A DNA stretch of 64,000 nucleotides. Origin: an uncultured Alistipes sp. (GTDB lineage Bacteria > Bacteroidota > Bacteroidia > Bacteroidales > UBA932). The notes beneath the pieces are model-generated. The model worked only from the letters and a program-made list of their open reading frames with translations, made no database searches and was not told the DNA's origin. How positions within the stretch are numbered: the first letter of the stretch is position 1; each line of letters opens with the position of its first letter. Made by a program: the position numbers and the translations under genes. The stretch spans positions 1-64,000 of the forward strand of contig UQUN01000008.1 of NCBI GenBank assembly GCA_900544175.1, in the 5' to 3' direction. Shown in pieces: positions 1 to 8,969 of this stretch.

Positions 1-60
1 CATATTTTTTATAACTTGCCACTGTTTATCAGTCAGGTTGGTTGGGTACTTATGCGCAAC
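1..60 (-). CDS. IS5-type transposase, N-terminal end only (runs off the window)
   Basis: Read on the minus strand, the first 60 bases encode VAHKYPTNLTDKQWQVIKNM. This closely resembles the conserved N-terminus (YPTxLTDxQW) of IS5-family transposases with a DUF4096 domain. The frame stays open to the window edge, so the rest of the element lies to the left. No ATG is visible upstream in this frame before a stop near position 85, and the codon where the family normally starts reads GTT here, so the gene may be decayed or use another start. The call rests on about 20 residues only. Confidence 0.5.
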
Positions 61-180
61 TTTAATGTCTTGATAACCACAAAGTCACGAAAATATTCCA
101 ATCAACTTGCTGATTTACAACCAATTATAAATAAATTTAAACAGATTCTTAATATTCATAAGTCTTGCAAAGTATATAAT

Positions 181-2175
181 ATGAAGCAATTTAAACCTTT
201 AGATTTAGTCCCAATATCGGAGCTAATATCGTCAGATTTTAATTTCTACGTCCCATCGTATCAACGAGGTTATAGATGGGGTGCAGATCAAGTAATTCAA
301 CTAATTGAAGACTTAGAGGAATTCGAGAAATATCATTATAGTAGTGACCAAAACAAGTTTTACTGTCTTCAACCTTTAGTGGTGAAGGAACAAATCATAC
401 AAAAAGAAAAGGGTAATCAAATAGTAAATGTGGAGGGTCTGGAAGTTATAGACGGCCAGCAACGCTTGACTACTATTCTCCTTCTTTTACAAGCATTGTA
501 TCTACGCAAACGAGTCCTTGAAGGAGATGTCCCATCAGAAGTAAAAGCTTGTCCTAATGTTTACTCCATACAATACGAAACTCGCGAAGATAGTAGTGTA
601 TGGCTGCCCCATCTGAATAAAATCATTGAAAATGATTCATCTTGCATGAAAGAATTTGTAGATGCGAATTGCGATTACTTTCATTTTGCCGAAGTTTTCA
701 CAACAGCCTATAATAAGATGAAAGATTGGGATGAAGACCAGATAGCAGATTTTGGCAAAGTTCTTCGAAGAGGGACACGGTTTATTTGGTATTACCCAAC
801 AGAATCCGCAGGCACGAATACAGATATTTTTGACCGACTGAATGCTGGTAAAATTGGGCTGAACAATGCCGAACTGATCAAGGCTTTGTTTGTTCAGAAT
901 GGCAATTGGGCTGCCAATGATCTGGCTTATGTCAAGTCGTTAGCTTTGGAATGGGACTCCATGGAGAACAGATTGCAGAATAAGGAATTTTGGGGATTTA
1001 TCTATCGTTCTCGTCACCCTTTTGCTTATGACACTCATATAGAATACTTATTCGATTTGTTACAGAAGAAAGATGAGTCGCATCGTGATACCACGGCCTA
1101 TACCTTTAACAAGTATTTAGACTCTTATCGACAGATGATGTATACCAATCTAGCCGGGCAAAAAGGGAAGGCTGAATGGGTCCGCCAAAAGTGGACAGAA
1201 GTGAAAGAATTATTCGACACGTTGAATGAATGGTACAATTACAAACCAGTATATCATCGTGTAGGTTTCATTCTTGAATATGTGGCGAGTGAAGACGTGC
1301 TTTCGTTACGGAGCAAGCTTGATGGAAAGAAGCATTCTGAACGAATAGAAATTCTAAATAGTATCATCCGGGAAGAACTGCAAAAAATAAAAAGTCAGCA
1401 ATTATTCCATGGAAAGGCTCAAATGTCTGAAGTTCTATTCTTTTATAACATTTTACTTGAAGACCGTAGAATTTCAGATAATGCCCGTTTCTCTTTTGCC
1501 GACTACAAAGAAATCTATAAAAATAAAGGATGGGATCAGGAACACGTAGCATCACATACCGACTTCTCTGCAGATGATAAGAAAGCCAAACAATTAGCAG
1601 CCGACATAATTGAACTTATTGTAGGTATTCAACCTGCAATAGATGATGAAAGGGGGTATTTTATTGATTACGAAACCTATCCAGTCGATGAACAAGAAAA
1701 GAATCTTTGTGAGAGAGCTCTTCGAATTTTGAATGTGGATATTCAGGGCGATAAGCCTTCGGAAAATGATATTCAGGAAGATGAAGAAACGGACATTGCT
1801 AAATTGTATGAATCAGTACAAGAACATTTTAAAAGTGATGAAGATGAATTTGGCTCGGTGACCTTGCTTGATGGGAAAACTATAAGAGAGGAAAAAGATT
1901 TTATATGGAATTTTGTTCTCCTGAATGCAGGGACGAATCGGAGCTATGGCAATCATATATTTCCGGTGAAACGTCGCCGCATCTTGCAGGATGAGTTCGA
2001 TGTCTATACACCAATAGGAACCCGAAATGTTTTTGAAAAGGCCTATTCTAGAAAAAGTGATCAAATACTTTATTGGTCGAAAACTGATGCAAAGTCTTAT
2101 TGGGAAGATTTGAAATCAGTATTAAGTCCATATATTCAACTTTCACTACCTTTCAATTATAAATCAAATAAATAA
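181..2175 (+). CDS. DUF262 + DUF1524 (GmrSD-like) protein
   Basis: 664-residue protein starting at the ATG at 181; the frame is open further upstream, but those residues look non-coding and overlap the transposase end. The DUF262 (GmrS-like, ParB-fold nucleotide-hydrolysing) motifs are visible: YQRGYRW at residues 27-33, DGQQRLTT at 91-98 and FDRLNAGK..L at about 217-227. The C-terminal part carries DUF1524 (GmrD-like HNH nuclease) features: a WDQEHV segment with His455, and later N582 and the SYGN segment at 588-591. In the GmrSD family these halves form a modification-dependent (type IV) restriction enzyme; the target here is unknown. The gene directly precedes a second DUF262 gene from which it is now separated by an insertion sequence, and its stop codon lies inside the 31-bp repeat flanking that element. 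Confidence 0.85.
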   Translation: MKQFKPLDLVPISELISSDFNFYVPSYQRGYRWGADQVIQLIEDLEEFEKYHYSSDQNKFYCLQPLVVKEQIIQKEKGNQIVNVEGLEVIDGQQRLTTILLLLQALYLRKRVLEGDVPSEVKACPNVYSIQYETREDSSVWLPHLNKIIENDSSCMKEFVDANCDYFHFAEVFTTAYNKMKDWDEDQIADFGKVLRRGTRFIWYYPTESAGTNTDIFDRLNAGKIGLNNAELIKALFVQNGNWAANDLAYVKSLALEWDSMENRLQNKEFWGFIYRSRHPFAYDTHIEYLFDLLQKKDESHRDTTAYTFNKYLDSYRQMMYTNLAGQKGKAEWVRQKWTEVKELFDTLNEWYNYKPVYHRVGFILEYVASEDVLSLRSKLDGKKHSERIEILNSIIREELQKIKSQQLFHGKAQMSEVLFFYNILLEDRRISDNARFSFADYKEIYKNKGWDQEHVASHTDFSADDKKAKQLAADIIELIVGIQPAIDDERGYFIDYETYPVDEQEKNLCERALRILNVDIQGDKPSENDIQEDEETDIAKLYESVQEHFKSDEDEFGSVTLLDGKTIREEKDFIWNFVLLNAGTNRSYGNHIFPVKRRRILQDEFDVYTPIGTRNVFEKAYSRKSDQILYWSKTDAKSYWEDLKSVLSPYIQLSLPFNYKSNK

Positions 2176-2178
2176 TAT
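2148..2178. repeat. Left copy of 31-bp direct repeat flanking the IS
   Basis: Bases 2148-2178 are identical to 3506-3536. They abut the two ends of the IS4-family element exactly, so they are read as a target-site duplication. The left copy contains the last codons and stop of the upstream DUF262 gene. Confidence 0.9.
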
Positions 2179-3505
2179 CACTCGTGTCCGGTAGAATTCC
2201 GGACTAGTTATTAAAAAGTTTAACAATTAAAACAAAGTAGGTTCGGTAGAACCATCCAGTTCATTGACAATATTGCAGTTAGGTTTTGCAAAGAGGTCTT
2301 TTAGGCAGATAGTTTCTGTAAGTGAGATGCTTACAAGTTGGAGCACCTCGTAGATTGACCGTTCGATACTCATCTTTTTCTGCACAATCGCTATCATACA
2401 ATAGGTGGTTATGGCAGTGTAAATTTGGATTCTTACGGCATTCTCGGTCTCGCCCCAGAATTTTTTAATCTTCAGATGCTGCTTCAGCCATTTGAAGAAC
2501 AGCTCTATCTGCCATCTGTTGTGATACAGTTCCGCCACTTTCAATGAGTTGATGTCCAGGGCATTGGTAAAGAAGATGAACTTCCTGTCCGATTCGGAGT
2601 CAAGGTAGATGATTCGCCTTATCTTCTCCGGATATTTGCTCATTGCCAGCTGTCCGTCCATGTATCCTATGGCATCGGAGAGCACACCGGACGGCAGCCT
2701 GCGCTTCCACCTCATCGGCCTGAAGTAGTTGTTCTTCTTGCCCCTGACCACGAAGTATGCCCCGACACTGTTTATGGTGAAGAGCCTTCCGAAGTCATTG
2801 TATGCGCGGTCGAAGATGTAGAACGAGTTCTCCTCGTATGGAATGGCATCCATCGCTTTTGTATCATGCAGCCTGGCGGGCGTGATATGGAAGAACGTCG
2901 GTATCTGGGTCTCAATATCATAAAGTGTATGTATCTTGACTCCTCCTTTCTTCTTCCGGAACAAAGCCCACTCAAAGACGCTTAGACACAGGTCAATCGT
3001 AGTGGAGTCAAAGGCATACACCTTTCCTCCGAGCTTGAATATCTCGACCGCCCGACACTTCTGGGCTTCTGCCATAACTCTGTAGGCGAACTCCTCGAAG
3101 ATACGATAATCGCGTTTGGTGTTGGCATCTGCAAGAGTGCTTTTAGAGGCGTATTTCCCGAAGCCATGATGAAAAGCCTTGTTTGCGTGCGCCTGTGTCG
3201 CAAGAACTAAGTCTCTGAGGCTCTCACGGTTGGACAGCTGCCCGAACATAATGACTGCCAGCTGATTCCAGCAGGTGAAAGACTTGACATACCGATTTCC
3301 ATTGTATTTGTTTGATATTCTTAAAAATACATCCTTATCAAGGAAATCTAAAAGCTGTGAGAACACGTATTTTCCTTTATTCATGTGCCATTCTACGATA
3401 GTCTGGCAAAGATAAATTCAAATCGGCGCGCTCGTCCCATCCTTGTAATTACCTATACTTCAATATTTTCAAAAAACTTTTGCGATTTTTTACCGGACAC
3501 TAATG
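2179..3505. mobile_element. Complete IS4-family insertion sequence, about 1,327 bp
   Basis: The ends form an imperfect terminal inverted repeat: CACTCGTGTCCGGTA at the left and, on the other strand, CATTAGTGTCCGGTA at the right (13 of 15 match). It encodes one intact transposase on the minus strand and is bordered by 31-bp direct repeats. It lies exactly between two DUF262 genes without breaking either reading frame: the left repeat preserves the upstream stop and the right repeat supplies the AT of the downstream ATG. The element is more GC-rich than the genes around it. Confidence 0.9.
2227..3384 (-). CDS. IS4-family transposase (DUF4372 N-terminus, DDE)
   Basis: Intact 385-residue transposase filling the insertion sequence. 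The N-terminus (MNKGKYVFSQLLDFL) matches the DUF4372 domain common in Bacteroidota IS4 elements. The DDE residues are visible in FDSTTIDL (first Asp), FDRAYNDF (second Asp) and the YREK signature YHNRWQIELFFKWLK, which supplies the catalytic Glu. All expected motifs are present and the frame is unbroken, so the enzyme is probably functional. It should excise and insert the surrounding element through the inverted repeats at 2179 and 3505. It is transcribed opposite to the flanking DUF262 genes. Confidence 0.95.
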   Translation of the reverse strand: MNKGKYVFSQLLDFLDKDVFLRISNKYNGNRYVKSFTCWNQLAVIMFGQLSNRESLRDLVLATQAHANKAFHHGFGKYASKSTLADANTKRDYRIFEEFAYRVMAEAQKCRAVEIFKLGGKVYAFDSTTIDLCLSVFEWALFRKKKGGVKIHTLYDIETQIPTFFHITPARLHDTKAMDAIPYEENSFYIFDRAYNDFGRLFTINSVGAYFVVRGKKNNYFRPMRWKRRLPSGVLSDAIGYMDGQLAMSKYPEKIRRIIYLDSESDRKFIFFTNALDINSLKVAELYHNRWQIELFFKWLKQHLKIKKFWGETENAVRIQIYTAITTYCMIAIVQKKMSIERSIYEVLQLVSISLTETICLKDLFAKPNCNIVNELDGSTEPTLF

Positions 3506-3536
3506 ACCTTTCAATTATAAATCAAATAAATAATAT
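3506..3536. repeat. Right copy of 31-bp direct repeat flanking the IS
   Basis: Identical to 2148-2178. Its last two bases are the A and T of the start codon of the downstream DUF262 gene, so removing the element plus one repeat copy would restore two genes separated by only a few bases. Confidence 0.9.
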
Positions 3537-5922
3537 GACTTCTCAAGAAATCTCATTTATCGATATATTTGAAACTTTTGGCTATAGCATATTGATTCCA
3601 GCCATTCAACGAGATTATGCTCAAGGCCGAACTACTGCGACTGCAACCAAAATCCGCAAGGATTTTGTAGAAGAACTAAAAGACTATCTGTTGGATGGAA
3701 CTTCTCATAGTCTTGACTTTATCTATGGCTATGGAACGGATAAATTCTTTATTCCGTTGGATGGACAGCAACGTCTGACGACACTTTGGTTAATGCATCT
3801 TTATTTGGGTTGTATGACTGGTAGAAGTGAACAAATTAGCACATTTGTCTTTAACTACGAAACCAGGGACTCATCTGCCCGTTTCTGTAAGAAGTTATTG
3901 GAAAATGCAGGAAAACTGCTAACACCAGACATGCTCCAGAAAAAAGAAGAGGAAAATACAAAACCAAAGCCTAGTAAAATTATTAAGGATGAAGGTTGGT
4001 GGTTTACTAACTGGACGGACGACCCAACAATTAGCGGTATGCTCACTATGCTAGATGAGATAGATGCGCAATTTTATGATACTAAGGAAACTAAATATAC
4101 ATCTGTGATTGAAGCCGGAAATAGCCTATTCGACCAAATGAGGAAACCTATTGTGTTCCAATTTATGTCGTTGAACGGTTTTCATGATATTGACGATCTA
4201 TACATCAAAATGAATGCTCGTGGACTGCCTCTTACTCCTTTTGAAATATTCAAAAGCAAACTGATAGAAGATGTTGAAAAGGAGTTTGACTTTGAAAGCC
4301 AAAAAAATTTCAAATCGAATATCGATGTGGTTTGGTCCGATGTCCTGTGGAAGTATAGAAAAGAAAATACCAAAAATATTGATATTTTTCTAGAACGAGC
4401 ATTACGAATCCTCATTGCTAATGAAAGTGTTTTGACTACCGATATCAAAGCTACCAGTGATTTGGATCAAATATTCGAAGCTAATGGCCAGCACTTAATC
4501 TTTGCACATAATTGGTACGAAAAAAAAGGAATTAAATTCAATGCTATTTTGTTGAAACGTCTTATTAGCGATCTTAACATATTGTTCAATCCAAACAATA
4601 ATCTACTCAACGCTACTGCCGTCATTCCTGAATATGATATTTATTGGTTTGATATATCCTCTGCCATACGGCAATGGATATTACATGGGAAAAACATCAA
4701 TGGCGACGAACAATTGACTTATGATACACGTCTGAAATTACACGCTTATTTAAAATATAAGAAATGTTTTCCGGACACATCCTCAGATGAATTAACTGCA
4801 TGGATGAGATTGATTCATAACTTAGTAGAAGCGACATCCATTGATAATACCGAAGATATTGTAAAAGCATTGAAAGGCGTGGAAACCTTACTCAACTCGT
4901 ATAAGAATGACTATACTGAGAAAGGTGTATCATTGGATAAATGGCTGGAATCACAAGAAGGCCATTCGATTGATTTCTATGCTTCGTATCAATGGAATGA
5001 AGAAATCGACAAAGCGAAACTAAGACTGTTGAGTCCGGAATGGAGAGTTTCCCTTGATATGGTAGAGAAGCATAGCTACCTTAACGGTCAGATTGGCATA
5101 ACTATGTATTTAGCTGGAGTTTATAAGGATATATTTCAGAGCCGAGAGTTGAGTGACACTATCACAGCTAAGGAATATAATGATTGGATAGAAATTAATT
5201 TGCCTCTTTTTACTTACATCGGTAATGCAGACTCCGAGATTGTCAAACAATATGCTATGGTGAAAGCAATGCTCGCTAAAGGAGATTATATGCCATGGCT
5301 ATCCAGCTGGAGAAAGAATTTCTATAATCGCCCCGGACACAGAGATTATTCTTGGAAACGACTTTTCCGCGTAGATGAAAAAACTAATATGGAAGCATTA
5401 AAATGCATAAAGAAAATCATTAATGACCCTATATATGATATCTCAACTGAACAAAAAACTCTTGAATCATTAAATGCGATTGGGAATGCATATCAAGGTG
5501 ATTCCAATTGGAAAAAGATCTTGCTCGGAAAATATGGAACATCCATAATGCGCCGTTCAAAACAAGGTTTCATTGCGTTTGACAATAACAATATTTTAAT
5601 TTATCATGCCAGTCAACGAAATCATTACCATTCTGAATTAGAAACACTTGCATTATATGAAGAGTTAAAACAGGTTTATAATGTTCAAATTGAGAATGGT
5701 GATATAGATATTAGCTATAATTCTGTAAAATCAGGAGAGGATGATGCATACACCAAAGTCAACAACTACTATGTTTATCATTGGTCTCGTGATAAAGAAA
5801 TTGAGCCATGGACAATCGAGTGGAATACTATAGATGAATATGGTCGAGATAATAAGCATTCTCAGAAATTTTCTTCTATGGTAGATGTTTTGAGTTTTAT
5901 ACAAGAAAAGCAAGGCATATAA
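3535..5922 (+). CDS. DUF262 family protein, second member of the pair
   Basis: 795-residue protein from the ATG at 3535. The frame is open upstream to 3385, but that part is inside the insertion sequence and cannot be native. DUF262 motifs: AIQRDYAQGR at residues 23-32 (the YQR motif variant), DGQQRLTT at 76-83 and KMNARGLPL at 225-233. The long C-terminal half (from about residue 350) has no DUF1524 signature I can recognise; it holds many aromatic residues and a late NHYHSELETLALYEEL stretch. Before the insertion this gene began directly after the stop of the DUF262/DUF1524 gene, so the two were probably co-transcribed and may act together in DNA defence. Its transcription now depends on read-through of the insertion sequence or on a promoter within it. 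Confidence 0.85.
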   Translation: MTSQEISFIDIFETFGYSILIPAIQRDYAQGRTTATATKIRKDFVEELKDYLLDGTSHSLDFIYGYGTDKFFIPLDGQQRLTTLWLMHLYLGCMTGRSEQISTFVFNYETRDSSARFCKKLLENAGKLLTPDMLQKKEEENTKPKPSKIIKDEGWWFTNWTDDPTISGMLTMLDEIDAQFYDTKETKYTSVIEAGNSLFDQMRKPIVFQFMSLNGFHDIDDLYIKMNARGLPLTPFEIFKSKLIEDVEKEFDFESQKNFKSNIDVVWSDVLWKYRKENTKNIDIFLERALRILIANESVLTTDIKATSDLDQIFEANGQHLIFAHNWYEKKGIKFNAILLKRLISDLNILFNPNNNLLNATAVIPEYDIYWFDISSAIRQWILHGKNINGDEQLTYDTRLKLHAYLKYKKCFPDTSSDELTAWMRLIHNLVEATSIDNTEDIVKALKGVETLLNSYKNDYTEKGVSLDKWLESQEGHSIDFYASYQWNEEIDKAKLRLLSPEWRVSLDMVEKHSYLNGQIGITMYLAGVYKDIFQSRELSDTITAKEYNDWIEINLPLFTYIGNADSEIVKQYAMVKAMLAKGDYMPWLSSWRKNFYNRPGHRDYSWKRLFRVDEKTNMEALKCIKKIINDPIYDISTEQKTLESLNAIGNAYQGDSNWKKILLGKYGTSIMRRSKQGFIAFDNNNILIYHASQRNHYHSELETLALYEELKQVYNVQIENGDIDISYNSVKSGEDDAYTKVNNYYVYHWSRDKEIEPWTIEWNTIDEYGRDNKHSQKFSSMVDVLSFIQEKQGI

Positions 5923-6150
5923 ACATCAAAGAAAATTCTATCTTATGTGTAATTTTAACAAAAATAGGTACTTATGAGCAACGTAATTATATACAAGCCA
6001 ACAAAGTTTAACCATGAATAAATGATAAAAGGATGTTTTTAAGAAGCAACTGGTCTTTAGTTTTGCGCAAAGGTGCCTAAATCATCTCTAATAAAGTTTC
6101 ATCCATGAACTTTTATTCTTATATTTGTTGCGATAAATATCAAATTTGAT
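5923..6150. other. AT-rich intergenic region before hipBA
   Basis: No gene is seen here. It holds the hipB promoter region: a -7 type box TATATTTG at 6120-6127 and a second possible box TAGTTTTG at 6058-6065. The second box overlaps a 10-bp palindrome, TTTGCGCAAA, at 6062-6071. Confidence 0.5.
6120..6127 (+). promoter_or_regulatory. Predicted -7 promoter box for hipBA
   Basis: TATATTTG matches the Bacteroidota -7 consensus TAnnTTTG exactly. Transcription would start near 6132-6135, just before the palindrome at 6137-6152. No convincing -33 box was found. Confidence 0.55.
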
Positions 6151-6152
6151 AT
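6137..6152. promoter_or_regulatory. Perfect 16-bp palindrome, probable HipB operator
   Basis: ATATCAAATTTGATAT is identical to its reverse complement and overlaps the first two bases of the hipB start codon, directly downstream of the -7 box. HipB proteins bind palindromic operators and repress their own operon, so this is the natural candidate site. The role is inferred from position and symmetry. Confidence 0.6.
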
Positions 6153-6501
6153 GTTAAGCAATATATACATACTGACAGACACCGAGCTGTGCAACAGGAT
6201 TGCTACCAAAATAAAAACGGTACGCCTGAAGCAGAACATGTCACAGGCCGAGCTGGCAGACAAGAGCGGTGTTTCCATTTCTACCATAAAGCGTATGGAA
6301 GACGGGGAGGTGAAAAACTTCGAGTCATTGATCCGCGTCCTGCGCACCCTTGGCAAGCTCGACATCTTCGTCCCGCTCGTCGAGGAGGAGCAGTTGAGCC
6401 CGAATGAATACTACGAGTTGGCCAGCAAAGCAAGCAAGCCCAAGCGCAAGCGGGCATCCAAAGGTTACACAAAAGAGAATAAGGAGGATTCGGAATGGTA
6501 G
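6151..6501 (+). CDS. hipB: HipB-like antitoxin, XRE-family HTH
   Basis: 116-residue protein with an XRE-type helix-turn-helix at about residues 15-60 (motif MSQAELADKSGVSISTIKRME) and a basic C-terminal tail rich in Lys, Arg and Ser. In HipBA modules HipB neutralises the HipA kinase and represses the operon by binding palindromic sites; a perfect palindrome covers its own start codon. The stop codon lies inside the start of hipA (7-bp overlap), typical of translational coupling. The base composition becomes markedly more GC-rich than the DUF262 genes upstream, suggesting a different origin for this part of the island. Confidence 0.9.
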   Translation: MLSNIYILTDTELCNRIATKIKTVRLKQNMSQAELADKSGVSISTIKRMEDGEVKNFESLIRVLRTLGKLDIFVPLVEEEQLSPNEYYELASKASKPKRKRASKGYTKENKEDSEW

Positions 6502-7769
6502 ACGTCGCCCGTGTCAATCTATATGGCCAGCCCATTGGTTCGGTGCGCTGGGATCAAAAATATGAAGTCGCGCAGTTCGAGTATGATCCGGGCTTTGTGC
6601 GGCAGGGAATAGAGCCTTCGCCGCTGATGATGCCCGTAAGGGAGGGACGAGTGTACAGTTTCGGAGATCTCGACGAAACGACCTTTAAAGGCCTGCCCGG
6701 AATGTTGGCGGACTCCCTGCCGGATACATACGGTCGGGCTCTTTTTGAGAGATGGCTGGCCCTGACGGGCAGGACAAGCGGCAATTCGATCGAGGCGCTT
6801 TGCTTTCTTGGCAAACGCTGCATGGGCGCCCTTGAGTTTGAGCCGGCCATCGACGCAGTCGATACGGATATCCGGATAGAGGTCGATGCTTTGGTGAATG
6901 TGGCCAGAGAAGCCCTTGCCGACAAATCAAGCTTCAACGTGAACATCAGTTCCGACAAGAAGGCGGCTATTGCGGAGATTCTGCGCCTCGGTACTTCTGC
7001 CGGCGGACAACGGGCCAAGGCAATTATTGCCTACAACAAAGAAACTGGGGAGATCCGTTCGGGACAGGTCGAGGCGCCCGTCGGGTTCGACTACTATATC
7101 ATCAAACTGGACGGCGTATCAGCCACAGCCGGATTCCGGGAGACTGAAAACTTCGGCCGACTGGAGTACTCTTTCTCACGTCTTGTGAAGGAATGCGGCA
7201 TCGAAATGACAGAATGCTCGCTGATTGAAGAGAATGGAAGAGCACATTTCCTAACAAAGAGGTTCGACCGGATTAATGGGGAAAAAGTGCATATGCAAAC
7301 ACTCTGCGCCCTTGCACATTTCGACTATAGGCTGCTTAGAGCCTACTTCTACGAACAGGCATTCGCTGTGATGCGCGGACTGCGGCTCACCTACAAGGAG
7401 GCGCAGGAGATGTTCCGTAGAATGGTGTTCAATGTCGTGGTGCGCAACCAGGACGACCACACGAAGAACATCTCCTTCCTGATGGACAGAGGCGGAAAAT
7501 GGCGCCTTTCTCCGGCCTATGATATGGGCTACGCCTACAATCCCGACGGCCAGTGGACCTCGGCCCACCAGATGTCGATAAACGGCAAATTCAGCGGCAT
7601 AACCAAAGACGACCTGCTCGAATGCGCGGCCAATAACAACATCAAGAATGCCGCACTGATTATCGACGAGGTTTGCCAGGCGGCATCCAGATGGCCGGAG
7701 ATCGCCCGGGAGTGTGAGGTGCCGCAAAAGATGATTGAGGCAATCCGACCGAAAATGGTTTTCTTCTGA
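6495..7769 (+). CDS. hipA: HipA-family Ser/Thr kinase toxin
   Basis: 424-residue HipA with the N-terminal Couple_hipA subdomain (about residues 5-105) and the kinase core. The glycine-rich segment GTSAGGQRAKA is at 166-176. The catalytic loop NQDDHTKN lies at 318-325 (Asp320 the likely catalytic base, N325 metal-binding) and SPAYDMGY supplies the metal Asp343. All expected kinase residues are intact, so the enzyme should be active. Known HipA proteins phosphorylate translation factors such as glutamyl-tRNA synthetase and cause growth arrest; the substrate here cannot be read. Only 21 bp separate it from the DUF6361 gene, with no clear promoter between, so hipBA may head a five-gene transcript. 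Confidence 0.93.
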   Translation: MVDVARVNLYGQPIGSVRWDQKYEVAQFEYDPGFVRQGIEPSPLMMPVREGRVYSFGDLDETTFKGLPGMLADSLPDTYGRALFERWLALTGRTSGNSIEALCFLGKRCMGALEFEPAIDAVDTDIRIEVDALVNVAREALADKSSFNVNISSDKKAAIAEILRLGTSAGGQRAKAIIAYNKETGEIRSGQVEAPVGFDYYIIKLDGVSATAGFRETENFGRLEYSFSRLVKECGIEMTECSLIEENGRAHFLTKRFDRINGEKVHMQTLCALAHFDYRLLRAYFYEQAFAVMRGLRLTYKEAQEMFRRMVFNVVVRNQDDHTKNISFLMDRGGKWRLSPAYDMGYAYNPDGQWTSAHQMSINGKFSGITKDDLLECAANNNIKNAALIIDEVCQAASRWPEIARECEVPQKMIEAIRPKMVFF

Positions 7770-7790
7770 TTTCCATAAAAATAAGATTTT

Positions 7791-8969
7791 ATGAAATTAG
7801 GATATATACATAGCAATAGAGAGGAACTGACACGGGTCATGCAGGTATTGAAAATGACCTCGGAATCTGTAGCACTCGACGAACTCGGCATTGGTCGTAT
7901 CCGTGACGCCTTCGCAGACCGTATGTTCCCCGGGATATCTACCCTGCAAAAGCACATGAAATATTTCTCGCTCATGCCGCAACTCTATCGTAAGGCTACT
8001 GAAAAACGATACAACCGTTTGTCAGAGGTGAAAACGGAAATTATCCGGCTGGAACGCATCATGACAAAGAATCTCTACGAAGGCAGTACGGACAAGCGAG
8101 GCATTACCGGAAGTGAGATGATCGGTAAAAGTGGAAACAATTATGTAAAATATGATCCGGCATATATCTACAATTCTGGGTTACAGACCTTTGGCATCTT
8201 ACGCAGCCCACAGTTGTATGAACTGATTTATTATACATCAAAGACTTTGCATAACGCTCCCAAGGTGACCAAGACCGATGACGAAGATACGAATGACGAT
8301 GCGGATGACAAGGTAGGCTTGTTGCAGTTCTGCTCTTTCCCCAATGTGGATTATGATTTTACACAAAAATGCGCATTAGACCTGACCTTAGAGGATAAAA
8401 ACTTCATTGTGGAGCACATACTGAACGCAGAAGCATGTCAAGGAACCTTATTACGTTACATCGTGGATAATCCTGACTTTGCGATAGCCGATAAGTTTGA
8501 GCAGATTCCATTCCGCCAATTGCCGCAGGAAATTGGGAAATTGCATGACCTGGCAAAGCGTTTCGCTGATTTCATGTATATGGTGCATATCCGCTATAAC
8601 TATATTTATTCGCAATACCAGGATGAAGAAATGCGGATCGAATTTCAGGAGAAACTCGAAGAATACCGGAATAGTGGTACGGATATGGGCGAAGTGCTGA
8701 ATGCTGTAAGCATACGGGAGAACAGCGGAAAATGGTTCTGCAAAGAGGTTGCGGAACGTATTGCAGCCAATGATATTAAAGAAGATGGAGGTTTGGATCA
8801 GTTGATAATCAACCGTGAACGAAGAGTAAAGGGAAATCGTCGAAAAATTGGAAATCCTGCATATATTTACGACAAGAAGAACCGCATACACTATTATAAA
8901 CTAACCTACCGATGGGAAACGGTAAAGACCTTTGCCGAGGAATTAAGAAAGGAGGCTATCAATGGCTGA
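7791..8969 (+). CDS. DUF6361 family protein, first gene of a putative defence cassette
   Basis: 392 residues. The opening (LGYIHSNREE ... DELGIGRIRDAFADRMFPGISTLQ) matches DUF6361, a family of unknown function often seen beside phospholipase-D-like and helicase genes in variable regions. A short acidic linker (TDDEDTNDDADD) sits near residue 163, and the C-terminus is strongly basic (INRERRVKGNRRKIG). No catalytic motif is evident. Its last 8 bp overlap the next gene, and that gene overlaps the following helicase by 4 bp, so the three are almost certainly translated together. Its base composition is more AT-rich than hipBA. Confidence 0.8.
   Translation: MKLGYIHSNREELTRVMQVLKMTSESVALDELGIGRIRDAFADRMFPGISTLQKHMKYFSLMPQLYRKATEKRYNRLSEVKTEIIRLERIMTKNLYEGSTDKRGITGSEMIGKSGNNYVKYDPAYIYNSGLQTFGILRSPQLYELIYYTSKTLHNAPKVTKTDDEDTNDDADDKVGLLQFCSFPNVDYDFTQKCALDLTLEDKNFIVEHILNAEACQGTLLRYIVDNPDFAIADKFEQIPFRQLPQEIGKLHDLAKRFADFMYMVHIRYNYIYSQYQDEEMRIEFQEKLEEYRNSGTDMGEVLNAVSIRENSGKWFCKEVAERIAANDIKEDGGLDQLIINRERRVKGNRRKIGNPAYIYDKKNRIHYYKLTYRWETVKTFAEELRKEAING

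Noticed and set aside
3385..3534. N-terminal extension of the second DUF262 protein
   Set aside because: It is translated from the insertion sequence end and repeat, so it cannot be native; the natural ATG is at 3535.
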